Position numbers and translations under genes: made by a program
In this document: piece after piece, positions 41,186 through 49,683 of the stretch
Numbering within the stretch: the first letter of the stretch is position 1
Layout of the letters: each line of letters opens with the position of its first letter
Notes under the pieces: generated by a model
What the model saw: the letters and a program-made list of their open reading frames with translations, nothing else
The model's database searches: none
What the model was told of the DNA's origin: nothing
NCBI RefSeq assembly: GCF_009741445.1
Contig: NZ_CP046507.1
Location: forward strand, 620,001-684,000
Direction of reading: 5' to 3'
DNA length: 64,000 nt
Source: Mycobacterium avium subsp. avium
GTDB lineage: Bacteria; Actinomycetota; Actinomycetes; Mycobacteriales; Mycobacteriaceae

Positions 41186-42183
41186 CAGGCGGCCCCTTCG
41201 AGCAGGTTGAGTAGATCCCACTCGGTCTCGCAGACGCGCCGGCCGATGGTGGCCAGCTCGACCGAGCGGTGCAGGCCGCTCAGGTGCCGCTCCGCCTGGT
41301 AGCGGCAGATCACCCCCCAGCGCAGCGTGGCCAGCACCAGCCACCAGTGGAACGCCGCCCGGTCCACGGTCGTCGCGCTGGCCTGCTCGTAGGCACGCAG
41401 GAAGCTCTCGATGCTGCCCAGGCCGCCGGCGCCGAGGCCGGCCGGGGCGCCGAATCGCCAGGCGCGGATGCAGAACCAGGCCAGATCCTCATACGCCTGG
41501 CCGACATGCACCAGCTCCCAATCCAGCACCGCGGCAAGCTGGGCGCCGTCGACGATGAGATTGCCCATCCGGAAGTCGCCGTGCACCAACACCGCCGGCG
41601 CCGCACGGGGCCGGCGGGCGGCCAGCCAGCGAAACGCCCATTCGAAGGTGGCGGTGGTGTCGCCCATGTCGTCGAGGCGTTGCCGCCATTCGGCGAGTTG
41701 GTCCTGGCGCCTCAGGCCCGGGTCCTGGATCCGGTCTATCTCGGCGCGGTGGATGGCGGCCACAGCGTGCGCGCATTGCCCGAGCAGGTGGGCCCGGGCC
41801 GCGTGGCCGTCGGCGGCGTCGAGCCGGCGCTGGATGCGCCGCGCGATGGTCTCGCCCTTGATCTCGTCGCAGATCAGGAACGGATTGCCCAGTGCGACAG
41901 GCGAATTGTCGGCGACCAGGATGTGGGGGACCGGGGCGCCGGCGGCCGCGGCGGCGGCTTGCGCCTGGGCTTCGAGCTCCATGCCGGCGTGCACGTCGTC
42001 GGGCGGGCCGGTGCGCAGGATCAGCGGGCGGCGCCGCCCGCCGGTGACGGCGTCGAACGCCCAGGTGGTTCTGCTGGCCCCGCCGGTCAGCGTGCGCAGC
42101 TGCTCGACGGCTGTGCCGGCGCCGAGCGCGGTGGCCAGCACCCCTTCCAGTTTGGGGCGCAGTTCGGCCGCGTCGCTGTCCAT
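41185..42183 (-). CDS. Phosphotransferase of APH/ACAD10-like type (LvaA-like)
   Basis: The 332-residue kinase fold has an N-terminal RTLTGGASRTTWAFDA, the catalytic loop VLVHGDFRMGNLIVD and the metal motif VLDWELVHVG. Such kinases next to acyl-CoA dehydrogenases (fused in animal ACAD10/11) phosphorylate 4-hydroxyacyl-CoAs. It is coupled by TGATG overlaps to the dehydrogenase upstream and the DUF6285 gene downstream. Unlike the Rv3168-like kinase at 13 kb, its catalytic His is present. Confidence 0.8.
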   Translation of the reverse strand: MDSDAAELRPKLEGVLATALGAGTAVEQLRTLTGGASRTTWAFDAVTGGRRRPLILRTGPPDDVHAGMELEAQAQAAAAAAGAPVPHILVADNSPVALGNPFLICDEIKGETIARRIQRRLDAADGHAARAHLLGQCAHAVAAIHRAEIDRIQDPGLRRQDQLAEWRQRLDDMGDTTATFEWAFRWLAARRPRAAPAVLVHGDFRMGNLIVDGAQLAAVLDWELVHVGQAYEDLAWFCIRAWRFGAPAGLGAGGLGSIESFLRAYEQASATTVDRAAFHWWLVLATLRWGVICRYQAERHLSGLHRSVELATIGRRVCETEWDLLNLLEGAA

Positions 42184-43421
42184 CACTTCTTGCCGAATTT
42201 GAACAGCCGCTGCGCCACCCGGCGGATCTGGATCTCCTCGGCGCCCTCGGTGATCCGGTAGCGGCGGTGATGGCGGTAGATGTGCTCGAACGGTTCGTGC
42301 CGGCTGTAGCCGAGGCCGCCGAAGATCTGCATGGCCCGGTCGGCGGCGTCGCAGACCAGCCGGTTGGCCCGGTAGTTGGCCATCGACACCTTGTCGGATA
42401 CCTCCATGTGGTGGTCGCGGTCCAGGTGCCAGGCCGCGTACTGCACGAGCAGCCGCACCATCTGGGCTTCGGTCTGCAGTTCGGCCAGCGGCCATTGCAC
42501 GGCCTGGTTGACCGACAGCGGTTTGCCGAACACCGTTCGGCTGCCGGCGTATTCGGCGGCCCGGTCGATGCAGTACTGGGCGGCACCCAGGCTGCTGGCC
42601 GCTTGCCGAATCCTGTTCTCGTGCAGGAAGGTTTGCGCGACTTCGAGTCCGCGATCCACCTCACCGAGCACCGCGTCGGCGGGCACCCGGACATCGGTCA
42701 GCTCGACCTCGCCGTGGTCGGTGGGCATGTTGAACGTCCACCAGTAGTAGGGCACCGTGAATCCGGGCGCGTCGGTCGGCACCAGGAACGCGGTGATGCC
42801 CACCGCGGTCCCGGGCTCACCGGAGGTGCGGGCGAAGATCAGGTCGTGGGTGGCGCGGTGCACGCCGGTGTTGAATCGCTTGGCGCCGTTTATCACCCAG
42901 CCGTCACCGTCGCGTTCGGCGCGGGTCTGAAGCCAGGTGGCGTCCGAGCCGTGCTGCGGCTCGGTCAGGCCGAACGCCATGGAACGTTCCCCGGTGATCA
43001 GCGCCTGCGACCACTCCCGGCGCTGTTCGTCGGTGCCGAACCGCTCCATCATGATCACCTGCGGGAAGTTCCCGACGATCGACGACTCGTTCTGCAGGTC
43101 GTTGTGCAGGCCAAGACCCTTGTGCGCCAGGTGTTCTCGAATGACCGCCATGTCGACGTTGCTGCCGTCGCGACCCCCCAGCGACGCGGGCAATCCGTAC
43201 CGCAGCCAGCCTGCCCGGTCGGCCCGCCGGCGCATCTCGGCCAGCAGGTCCTCCCATTCGCGGGTGGGGATCCCGTCGTTGTCCCAATCGGTGCGGACAT
43301 GCTCGCGGCGCTGGTCGAAATACTGGATGTGCTCGCGCTCCAGCGGTTTGATCTCGTTCTCGATGAACGCGTCCATCTCGGCGAGCACGCCCGGAAGGTG
43401 TTCGGGCAGGGTGAAATCCAC
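42183..43421 (-). CDS. Acyl-CoA dehydrogenase (LvaC/ACAD10-like context)
   Basis: The 412-residue flavoprotein contains GLTEPQHGSDATWLQTRAERDGDGWVINGAKRF, a typical FAD/substrate segment. At the end it has QIFGGLGYSRHEPFEHIYRHHRRYRITEGAEEIQIRRVAQ. A long N-terminal helix bundle is as in ACAD10/11-type enzymes. With the downstream kinase and DUF6285 gene it may remove phosphate from 4-phosphoacyl-CoA to give an enoyl-CoA rather than act as a simple beta-oxidation dehydrogenase. That role is inferred. Confidence 0.85.
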   Translation of the reverse strand: MDFTLPEHLPGVLAEMDAFIENEIKPLEREHIQYFDQRREHVRTDWDNDGIPTREWEDLLAEMRRRADRAGWLRYGLPASLGGRDGSNVDMAVIREHLAHKGLGLHNDLQNESSIVGNFPQVIMMERFGTDEQRREWSQALITGERSMAFGLTEPQHGSDATWLQTRAERDGDGWVINGAKRFNTGVHRATHDLIFARTSGEPGTAVGITAFLVPTDAPGFTVPYYWWTFNMPTDHGEVELTDVRVPADAVLGEVDRGLEVAQTFLHENRIRQAASSLGAAQYCIDRAAEYAGSRTVFGKPLSVNQAVQWPLAELQTEAQMVRLLVQYAAWHLDRDHHMEVSDKVSMANYRANRLVCDAADRAMQIFGGLGYSRHEPFEHIYRHHRRYRITEGAEEIQIRRVAQRLFKFGKK

Positions 43422-43431
43422 AGCTGTCTCC

Positions 43432-44061
43432 TTACACGCCGTAGGGAGTTTTCTTCCAGATCGTCGACAGGGTGGCGATGGCGTCCTCGTCGCTGATCTC
43501 GATACCCAGACCGGACGGGCCGACGAACACGGTGGTGAAGTTCTCGAACAGCAGCGCGATGGCCGCCGCGGTGTGCTGGGGGTGCAGCTCGGCGCCGTAA
43601 CCCTGCTCCTGGGCGCGGCGCACCGACGCCGCCACCAGATCGATGCCGAAGCGCCGGAATTCGTTCTGCACCGCCGCGAACCGCTGCTGGGTGGCGGCCA
43701 GCTGGGCCACCGCGATCATGATGCCGATGTTCTGCTTGAACATGTTCCAGTAACCGGTGACCACCGCGGTGAAGAACGCGTCGTCGTCGGGGGAGTCCGG
43801 CAGGTGGACGCTGAGCCCCGAGGGCGTGACCACCTCGTGCAGGAAGGACTCCGCGAGCGCGGCCAGCAGGTCTTCCTTGTCGGCGAAATACCGGTAGAAC
43901 ACCGCCGGGGATTTCCCGGCCGCCGACGTGATGTCGGCCAGCGTGGTGCCGTGAAAACCCCGCTCGGCGAACAGCTTGCGGGCGGCCTGCTCGATGGCCT
44001 GCCTGGTCTGGCGGCCCTTGGCGGTCAGCAGTTCGGCAGGCATCAGGGACCCCGCTGTCAA
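43432..44061 (-). CDS. TetR-family regulator of the catabolic operon
   Basis: The 209-residue regulator has an N-terminal helix-turn-helix (AARKLFAERGFHGTTLADITSAAGKSPAVFYRYFADKEDL). I give TTG 44061 as the start because GGAG lies just upstream and it overlaps the preceding stop (TTGA). ATG 44043 is a reasonable alternative. Being inside the operon, it is probably autoregulatory; a candidate operator covers the promoter at 48.49 kb. The ligand is likely an acyl-CoA intermediate. Confidence 0.83.
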   Translation of the reverse strand: MTAGSLMPAELLTAKGRQTRQAIEQAARKLFAERGFHGTTLADITSAAGKSPAVFYRYFADKEDLLAALAESFLHEVVTPSGLSVHLPDSPDDDAFFTAVVTGYWNMFKQNIGIMIAVAQLAATQQRFAAVQNEFRRFGIDLVAASVRRAQEQGYGAELHPQHTAAAIALLFENFTTVFVGPSGLGIEISDEDAIATLSTIWKKTPYGV

Positions 44062-44963
44062 CTTCTCCGCCGGTCCCCGGCGCGCAGCAGGGCACTGGGA
44101 AGGTCATGCCCCACAAGTGTTTTCGCGACACCGGCGGCGGCGATGGCGGCCTGCAGGTCGACATCCACGTCGAATCCGCTGTCGGTGAGCAGGTACACCA
44201 GGTCCTCGGTGGCGATGTTGCCGGTGGCCCCGGGCGCGAACGGGCAGCCACCCAGCCCGCCGACCGACGCGTCCAGCCGGGTGACCCCGGCGCCGACCGC
44301 CGCGTACGCGCTGGCCAGCCCGCAGCCGCGGGTGTTGTGGAAATGACCGCCCAGCGGCATGTCCCCGACCACCGGAAGCAGTTGCGCGATCAGCGAACTC
44401 ACCCGGCCGGGGGTCGCCGTGCCGATGGTGTCGGCGATCGACAGCCGGTCGGCCCCGCGGTCGCGGGCCGCGGCGGCGATGTCGAGCACCCGCTGCGGGG
44501 GAGTGGGGCCTTCGAACGGTGAGTCCCACGCGGTGGCGATGACGACTTCGACGGTGACCGGCGGGCCCGCGCCGTCGTGGGCGATGGCGACGATGTCGGC
44601 GATCTGTTCGGTGGCCTCGGCGCTGGTGCGCCCGACGTTGGCCGCGCTGAACGTGTCGTCGGCGGCCACCACGTATTCGATGGTGCGCAACCCGGCGGCC
44701 ACCGCCCGCCTGGCGCCGTTGGGACTGGCGACCAGGGCGGAGAATTCGATGTCGGGATAGTCGGCCAGGTGGGCGGCCAGGTCGGCGGCGTCGGCCATCG
44801 ACGGCACCTTGGACGGGGAGACGAACGCGGTGGCCTCGACCTCGCGCACCCCGGTGGCCGCCACCGCGGCCAGCAGTTCGAGCTTGGCGGACAACGGGAT
44901 CGGCGCCTCGATCTGCAGGCCGTCGCGCAGCGCCACCTCGCGGATGGCCACATGTGTGCTCAC
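44058..44963 (-). CDS. HMG-CoA-lyase-like enzyme
   Basis: The 301-residue DRE-TIM enzyme has VALRDGLQIEAP (catalytic Arg/Asp), metal ligands in GGHFHNTRGCGLASAYAA and the signature GLGGCPFAPGATGNIATEDLVYLL, whose Cys acts in lyases. The family cleaves 3-hydroxy-3-methylglutaryl-CoA or related acyl-CoAs. HNT in place of HDT at the metal loop marks the broader lyase group rather than the classical enzyme. The start is GTG overlapping the CoA transferase stop. The substrate could be a branched acyl-CoA formed by the transferase. Confidence 0.82.
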   Translation of the reverse strand: MSTHVAIREVALRDGLQIEAPIPLSAKLELLAAVAATGVREVEATAFVSPSKVPSMADAADLAAHLADYPDIEFSALVASPNGARRAVAAGLRTIEYVVAADDTFSAANVGRTSAEATEQIADIVAIAHDGAGPPVTVEVVIATAWDSPFEGPTPPQRVLDIAAAARDRGADRLSIADTIGTATPGRVSSLIAQLLPVVGDMPLGGHFHNTRGCGLASAYAAVGAGVTRLDASVGGLGGCPFAPGATGNIATEDLVYLLTDSGFDVDVDLQAAIAAAGVAKTLVGHDLPSALLRAGDRRRS

Positions 44964-46174
44964 AGCACCTCCTGTGCCCGCAGCTCCTCGAGTTCCTCGG
45001 CGGTCTTGCCCAGCAGCCCGCGGTACACCTCGTCGTTGTGCTGGCCCGGCCGCGCCGGACCCGCGTTGCGCACCCGGCCCGGCGATTCCGAGAGCACCGG
45101 CACGATGCCCGGGCCCAGCACGTTGCGCCGCAGCCGCTCGTCGTAATGCTCGACCAGCATGTCGCGGGCCCGCAGCTGCGGGTCGTTGACGACCTCGGCG
45201 ACCGTGTTGATCGGTCCGGCGATCACGCCTGCGGCGGAAAGGGTTTCGATGATCTCGTCCGGCTGGCGCTGTGCGGCCCACTCGCCGATGATCCCGTCGA
45301 GTTCGTCCTGGTTGCGGCCGCGCGCGACGTGGGTGGCGAACCGTTCGTCGGTGGCCAGCTCGGCGCGGCCCATCGCCTTGCACAGCCGGGCGAACACCGT
45401 GTCCTGGTTGGCGGCGATCACCACCCACGAGCCGTCGGCGCTGCGGTAGATGTTGGACGGGGCGATGCCCTCGAGCCGGGTGCCCGACGGACCGCGCACC
45501 ACCCCGCCGACGTCGTAATCCGGGATCGTGGATTCCTGGACGGCCAAACAGGATTCGGTCAGCGCGACGTCGACCACCTGGCCGCGGCCGGTGACGCTGC
45601 GGCGGTACAGCGCGGCCAGCGCGCCCTGGGCGCCGAACATGCCGGCCAGGCTGTCGCCGAGCGACAGCGCCAACCGGGGCGGCGGGCCGCCGGGAAAGCC
45701 GTTGAGGTGGCGCAGTCCGCTGGCCGCCTCGGCGACCGAGGCGTACCCGGCCTTGGCGGCGTCGGGTCCGGTCTGCCCGTAGCCGGACACCCGGACCAGG
45801 ATGATGCCGGGGTTGCGTTCGCACAGCACGTCATAGCCCAGGTTCCACTTCTCCAGCGTGCCCGGACGGAAGTTCTCCACCACGATGTCGGACTTCTCGA
45901 CGAGCTCGCAGAACAGCTCGCGGCCGCGCGGGTGGCGCAGGTCGAGGGTGATCGCTCGTTTGTTGCGGGCGTGCACCGTCCAGAACACGTGGTGCCCGTC
46001 GACCTCGGCCTGGCCCCAGGTGCGCAGCGGGTCCGGCGCCCGGGGGAGCTCCACCTTGATCACGTCGGCGCCCATGTCGCCCAGCAGCCGGCTGGCGAAC
46101 GGGCCGGCGATCAGGGTGCCCAGCTCGAGCACCCGGATGCCGTCCAGCGGTCCGGCCGCACCCGCAGCGCTCAT
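44960..46174 (-). CDS. Family III CoA transferase (CaiB/BaiF)
   Basis: The 404-residue class III CoA transferase opens with PLDGIRVLELGTLIAGPFASRLLGDMGADVIKVELP. It continues with NKRAITLDLRHPRGRELF, and DIVVENFRPGTLEKW carries the catalytic Asp region. Such enzymes move CoA between carboxylic acids, and here probably activate the acid cleaved by the adjacent lyase. Both ends overlap neighbours by 4 bases. Confidence 0.87.
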   Translation of the reverse strand: MSAAGAAGPLDGIRVLELGTLIAGPFASRLLGDMGADVIKVELPRAPDPLRTWGQAEVDGHHVFWTVHARNKRAITLDLRHPRGRELFCELVEKSDIVVENFRPGTLEKWNLGYDVLCERNPGIILVRVSGYGQTGPDAAKAGYASVAEAASGLRHLNGFPGGPPPRLALSLGDSLAGMFGAQGALAALYRRSVTGRGQVVDVALTESCLAVQESTIPDYDVGGVVRGPSGTRLEGIAPSNIYRSADGSWVVIAANQDTVFARLCKAMGRAELATDERFATHVARGRNQDELDGIIGEWAAQRQPDEIIETLSAAGVIAGPINTVAEVVNDPQLRARDMLVEHYDERLRRNVLGPGIVPVLSESPGRVRNAGPARPGQHNDEVYRGLLGKTAEELEELRAQEVL

Positions 46175-47346
46175 GCCTTCTCCGCGAAGTCGTGCCGGAC
46201 CAGCCAGTCGGTGACGATGCCGACCGCCGAGCGCAGCGCGTCGCGCTGATCCGGTCCCGCGTAATAGTGTGTGGCGCCCGGGATTTCGTGCATCTCCTTG
46301 TCGTGGTGTCCGATCGCCTGGAACAGCCGCCGGGTGTGGCTGGGGGTGCAGGCGTCATCGGCCAGGTTACCGATCACCAGCGCCGGGATGGCGATGTCGG
46401 GCCCGCAGGCCAGCGCGTCGCCGCGGGCGTCGTCGTAGCTCCACTGCGACAGCCAGCCGCGCAGCGTGCAGAACCGCGCCAACCCGACGGGGCTCATGTT
46501 CACCACTCGAGGATCCCCCAGGTAGCACGTTCCCGGGGTGCGTTCGTTGGGATCGACGGTCGGGTCCAGCCAGCGCGGGTCGGCCATGGTGCCGTGCACG
46601 ACGAACCCGAATTCGTCGTCGGGGCGGCCGGCGGCCTTCAACTCGGCCAGCTTGGCTTTGACCCACGCGGTGATGCGGCGGTTGCGCTCGATCTGGGCCT
46701 GCCGGTAGCGGTCCAGGAACTCCTGGCTGTAGGGCGGTTGGTTCGGGTTGTCGGGGTCGTACAGGTCCAGCTCGGGATCGCGCTTAGTGGGGTCGGATTC
46801 GTCGAGGATGGACGCGTCCAGCCATTCGGTCAGCGTGCCGTGCCTGCTGATGTGCGCGGCGAGCAGCATGATGCCGTCGGCGGGGGTCAGGTCGAGCTTG
46901 GTCAGGTCCGGGCCGTCGCCGGACGGGCTGGACGTGATGGTCGGATTCTGCGCCTGCTGCTGGTAGAACACCGACAGCGAGCCGCCGCCGCTCCATCCGG
47001 CCAGCACCACCTTGGTGTAGCCGAGTCGCTTCTTGGCGTCTTTGATGCACTCGCCGAGATCCTCGACCACCTTCTCCATCAGCAGGGCCGAGTCGGTGCC
47101 GCGGAACCGGCTGTTGCAGTAGATGACGTGGTGGCCGGCGCGGGCCAGCGCATTGATCATCGGCAGGTAGGCGCCGCCGCCGATCGGGTGCATGAACACC
47201 AGCACGGTGTCGCTCGGCTTGTTCTTCGGCTTGAGCAGGTAGCTCTCCAGCACGGTGATCTCGGCCAGCCCGCCGTAGACATCCCGGACGCCCGAATTGT
47301 TCTGGAAGGCAACCAGATAGGGGATGCGGTCGTATTCGTGTTTCAT
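46171..47346 (-). CDS. Alpha/beta hydrolase-type protein
   Basis: The 391-residue hydrolase has an HPIGGGAYLPMINALARAG oxyanion region, the nucleophile elbow GWSGGGS and a C-terminal Asp/His pair in LADDACTPSH and GATHYYAG. A charged insert (SDPTKRDPELDLYDPDNPNQP) forms a cap. Coupling to the cupin dioxygenase-like gene upstream (TGATG) suggests it hydrolyses that enzyme's product or an ester precursor. The true substrate is unknown. Confidence 0.78.
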   Translation of the reverse strand: MKHEYDRIPYLVAFQNNSGVRDVYGGLAEITVLESYLLKPKNKPSDTVLVFMHPIGGGAYLPMINALARAGHHVIYCNSRFRGTDSALLMEKVVEDLGECIKDAKKRLGYTKVVLAGWSGGGSLSVFYQQQAQNPTITSSPSGDGPDLTKLDLTPADGIMLLAAHISRHGTLTEWLDASILDESDPTKRDPELDLYDPDNPNQPPYSQEFLDRYRQAQIERNRRITAWVKAKLAELKAAGRPDDEFGFVVHGTMADPRWLDPTVDPNERTPGTCYLGDPRVVNMSPVGLARFCTLRGWLSQWSYDDARGDALACGPDIAIPALVIGNLADDACTPSHTRRLFQAIGHHDKEMHEIPGATHYYAGPDQRDALRSAVGIVTDWLVRHDFAEKA

Positions 47347-48440
47347 CAGTGCTGTCCTAGGTCGTGGGCCAGTACCTCCGCCGACGGCGTCAGCCGGCGG
47401 CGGGTGTCGACGGCGATCACCTGCCAGTCGACCCGGGCGTACTCGTCGAACTTGCGGCGGGCCCGCTCCCGCGCCTTCTCCGGTGCGCCGTGGTGAACCC
47501 CTTGCGGCGCATGGGAAATCAGCCCGGGCGGCATCGGGATGCCGTAGAGCGAGCCGCCGTGGAAGAAGGCGATCTCGTCGTAGTCGACGTTGCGGTGATA
47601 CCAGGGGGTGCGTTCGGTGCCCGGTACGCCCTCGGCCGGTTTGGGCAGAAAGTTCATCACGTACACGCCGGTGGCCTGCATGAACAGGTGCACCGTCGGC
47701 GGTAGGTGGACGCTGTCGGAGGTCACCACGTTGTAGTCGGCGATGTTGAAGGTGAACGCGAAGTTGTCACCGCGCCAGCCCTCGACGTCGAGCGGATTGT
47801 GTTGGTAGAGCAGCGTTGTCGGGCCGCCCTCATGCACCAGTCGGACCTCGTACTCGTCGCGGGCGGGATCGTCATCGAGTGCTTGCGGCTCGGGGATGGT
47901 GGCCTGCGACGGGTCGAACGGGAAGTGCCGGCCCAGCGGCCCGGGCGGCGGGACGCGGAACTCGTCGGTGGCCTCGATCATCAGCAGCGTGGTCTCGGCA
48001 TCCGGAAGCTGGCGCCACGTCGTCGCCTTGGGCAGATACACCCAGTCGCCTTGGCGGTAGGGCATGGGCCCGAACTCGGTGTGCAGCAGCCCTGCGCCGC
48101 CGTGGACGAAGCACAGCAGGTCGCCGTCGACGTGGCGGACGTAGAACGGCATCGGCTCGCTACGGCGCGACAGCGAGATGCGGCAGTCGGGGTTGGCGAA
48201 CATCAGCAACGGCCCGCCCGTGGCGTCGCTGGTGTCGCTCGGTTTGAGTTCGGTGGTCAACACGTCGATGGGTCGCAGCGGGCCCTGCACGCGGTAGGCG
48301 GTGGGGTCGTGGCGGCGGTACATGTTGGCGGTGCGGCCGGTGAAGCTGCCGCGGCCCAGCTCGTCGTCCTTGAGCCCGTCGAGATCGGCGTGCAGCCGGC
48401 CCGGTGTCCGGCCTTTGCGCAGGTGAATAAAGGATTCCAT
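47346..48440 (-). CDS. Homogentisate 1,2-dioxygenase-like cupin protein
   Basis: This 364-residue double-cupin protein is homologous to HmgA but shorter than the usual length of about 430-440. Conserved-looking parts are DGDLLCFVHGGAGLLHTEFG, YRQGDWVYLPKATTWR, and the C-terminal RNVDYDEIAFFHGG and SHAPQGVHHGAPEKA segments where iron ligands lie. It is the first gene of the catabolic operon, with GGAGGA before ATG 48440. It may be a true ring-cleaving dioxygenase or a diverged relative. No HmgB/HmgC-like genes are nearby, which weakens a homogentisate assignment. Confidence 0.72.
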   Translation of the reverse strand: MESFIHLRKGRTPGRLHADLDGLKDDELGRGSFTGRTANMYRRHDPTAYRVQGPLRPIDVLTTELKPSDTSDATGGPLLMFANPDCRISLSRRSEPMPFYVRHVDGDLLCFVHGGAGLLHTEFGPMPYRQGDWVYLPKATTWRQLPDAETTLLMIEATDEFRVPPPGPLGRHFPFDPSQATIPEPQALDDDPARDEYEVRLVHEGGPTTLLYQHNPLDVEGWRGDNFAFTFNIADYNVVTSDSVHLPPTVHLFMQATGVYVMNFLPKPAEGVPGTERTPWYHRNVDYDEIAFFHGGSLYGIPMPPGLISHAPQGVHHGAPEKARERARRKFDEYARVDWQVIAVDTRRRLTPSAEVLAHDLGQH

Positions 48441-48481
48441 GGTGGCTCCTCCGGTGGGGCCAAGCTCGGCGCACAAAACTG

Positions 48482-48516
48482 AAAGTGACATTACTTTTTC
48501 TTTTGGGCGGGCACAA
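48482..48516 (-). promoter_or_regulatory. Promoter and candidate TetR operator of the eight-gene catabolic operon
   Basis: On the minus strand TTGTGC (48516-48511) and TAATGT (48493-48488) are 17 bases apart, about 50 bases before the dioxygenase start. An inverted repeat AAAGT-N6-ACTTT (48482-48497) covers the -10. This is consistent with autorepression by the TetR encoded in the operon. Confidence 0.5.
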
Positions 48517-48547
48517 GGCCGCCCGGGTGCCGCCGGCCGCCGAGCGC

Positions 48548-49519
48548 CTAACCGCGCACGCGCAGCACGACCTTGCCCTTGGCGGTGCGGTTCTCCAGCG
48601 AGGCCACGGCCGCCGCGGCCTCGTCGAGCGGATAGACCACCGGCTCGGGCGGGGCCAGTTCACCGGAGGTGAACAGTCGCTCGAGCCCGGCCCACTGCTC
48701 GGCCAGCGCGCCGGGATGGGTGCCCGTCCAGGCGCCCCAGCCGACGCCGACCACGTCGATGTTGTTGAGCAGCAACCGGTTTACCTTGACCGTGGGGATC
48801 TCGCCGCCGGTGAAGCCGACCACCAGCAGCCGCCCGCCGGGGGCCAGCGAGCGCAGCGAATCGGTGAACCGGTCGCCGCCGACCGGGTCGACGACGATGT
48901 CGACGCCGCGGCCGTGGGTCAGCTCCTTCACGGCGTCCTTGAAGCCGTCGGCCAGCACGACGTCGGTCGCGCCGGCCGCCGTGGCGATGTCGGCCTTGTC
49001 CGTCGTGCTGACCACGGCGATGGTGCGGGCGGCGCCCAGCGCCGGCGCCAGTCGCAGCGCCGAGGTGCCGATACCGCCGGCCGCGCCGTGCACCAGCACC
49101 GTCTCGCCGCGCTGCAGCCGGCCCCGCACGGTCAGCGCGAAGTACACCGTCAGGTCGTTGAACAGCAGGCCGGCGCCGGCCTCGAAGCTGACGTTGTCGG
49201 GCAGCTTGAACACCCGGTCGGGGGCCAGCACCGCGACCTCGGCCATGCCGCCGGACAGCATGGTGAGGCCGACGACCCGGTCGCCGGAACGCACGTGCGC
49301 GCCCTCGGGTGCGGACCGCACCACGCCGGCGATCTCGGCGCCGAGCACGAACGGCAACTCCGGCCGGTACTGGTAGAGGCCGCGGGTGAGCAGGGCGTCC
49401 GGGAAGGCCACCCCGGCCGCGTGCACGTCGACGACGACGCCGTCGCCGGCCGGTTCGTCGACGTCCGTCACCTCGATCGCGTCCGGACCGTCCAGTCGAG
49501 TCACTCGTGCAGCACGCAT
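48548..49519 (-). CDS. fadB4: NADPH:quinone oxidoreductase-like protein FadB4
   Basis: The 323-residue zinc-free MDR-family protein has GAEIAGVV, the NAD(P) motif VLVHGAAGGIGTSALRLAPALGA and a C-terminal LENRTAKGKVVL typical of quinone oxidoreductases. Length and neighbours match M. tuberculosis Rv3141 (FadB4). The name implies beta-oxidation, but the family reduces quinones or enones. A TACGCT -10 ends 8 bases before ATG 49519, so the transcript may be nearly leaderless. The 164-base gap to fadE23 shows nothing else. Confidence 0.87.
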   Translation of the reverse strand: MRAARVTRLDGPDAIEVTDVDEPAGDGVVVDVHAAGVAFPDALLTRGLYQYRPELPFVLGAEIAGVVRSAPEGAHVRSGDRVVGLTMLSGGMAEVAVLAPDRVFKLPDNVSFEAGAGLLFNDLTVYFALTVRGRLQRGETVLVHGAAGGIGTSALRLAPALGAARTIAVVSTTDKADIATAAGATDVVLADGFKDAVKELTHGRGVDIVVDPVGGDRFTDSLRSLAPGGRLLVVGFTGGEIPTVKVNRLLLNNIDVVGVGWGAWTGTHPGALAEQWAGLERLFTSGELAPPEPVVYPLDEAAAAVASLENRTAKGKVVLRVRG

Positions 49520-49683
49520 GGTCGAACAGCGTACTGCCGGCTCAAAAACCGTCGATGACCCGCACCACGGCCCGGCCGGAGAATCGCCGGCGCGCTTGAG
49601 TGTCGCCGAACGTGTACTCGCGGCGAGAAAACGGCCGATATCTCGCGGTGGTTGCACGCTCGGCGCGCAACGCCGATAGCCCG

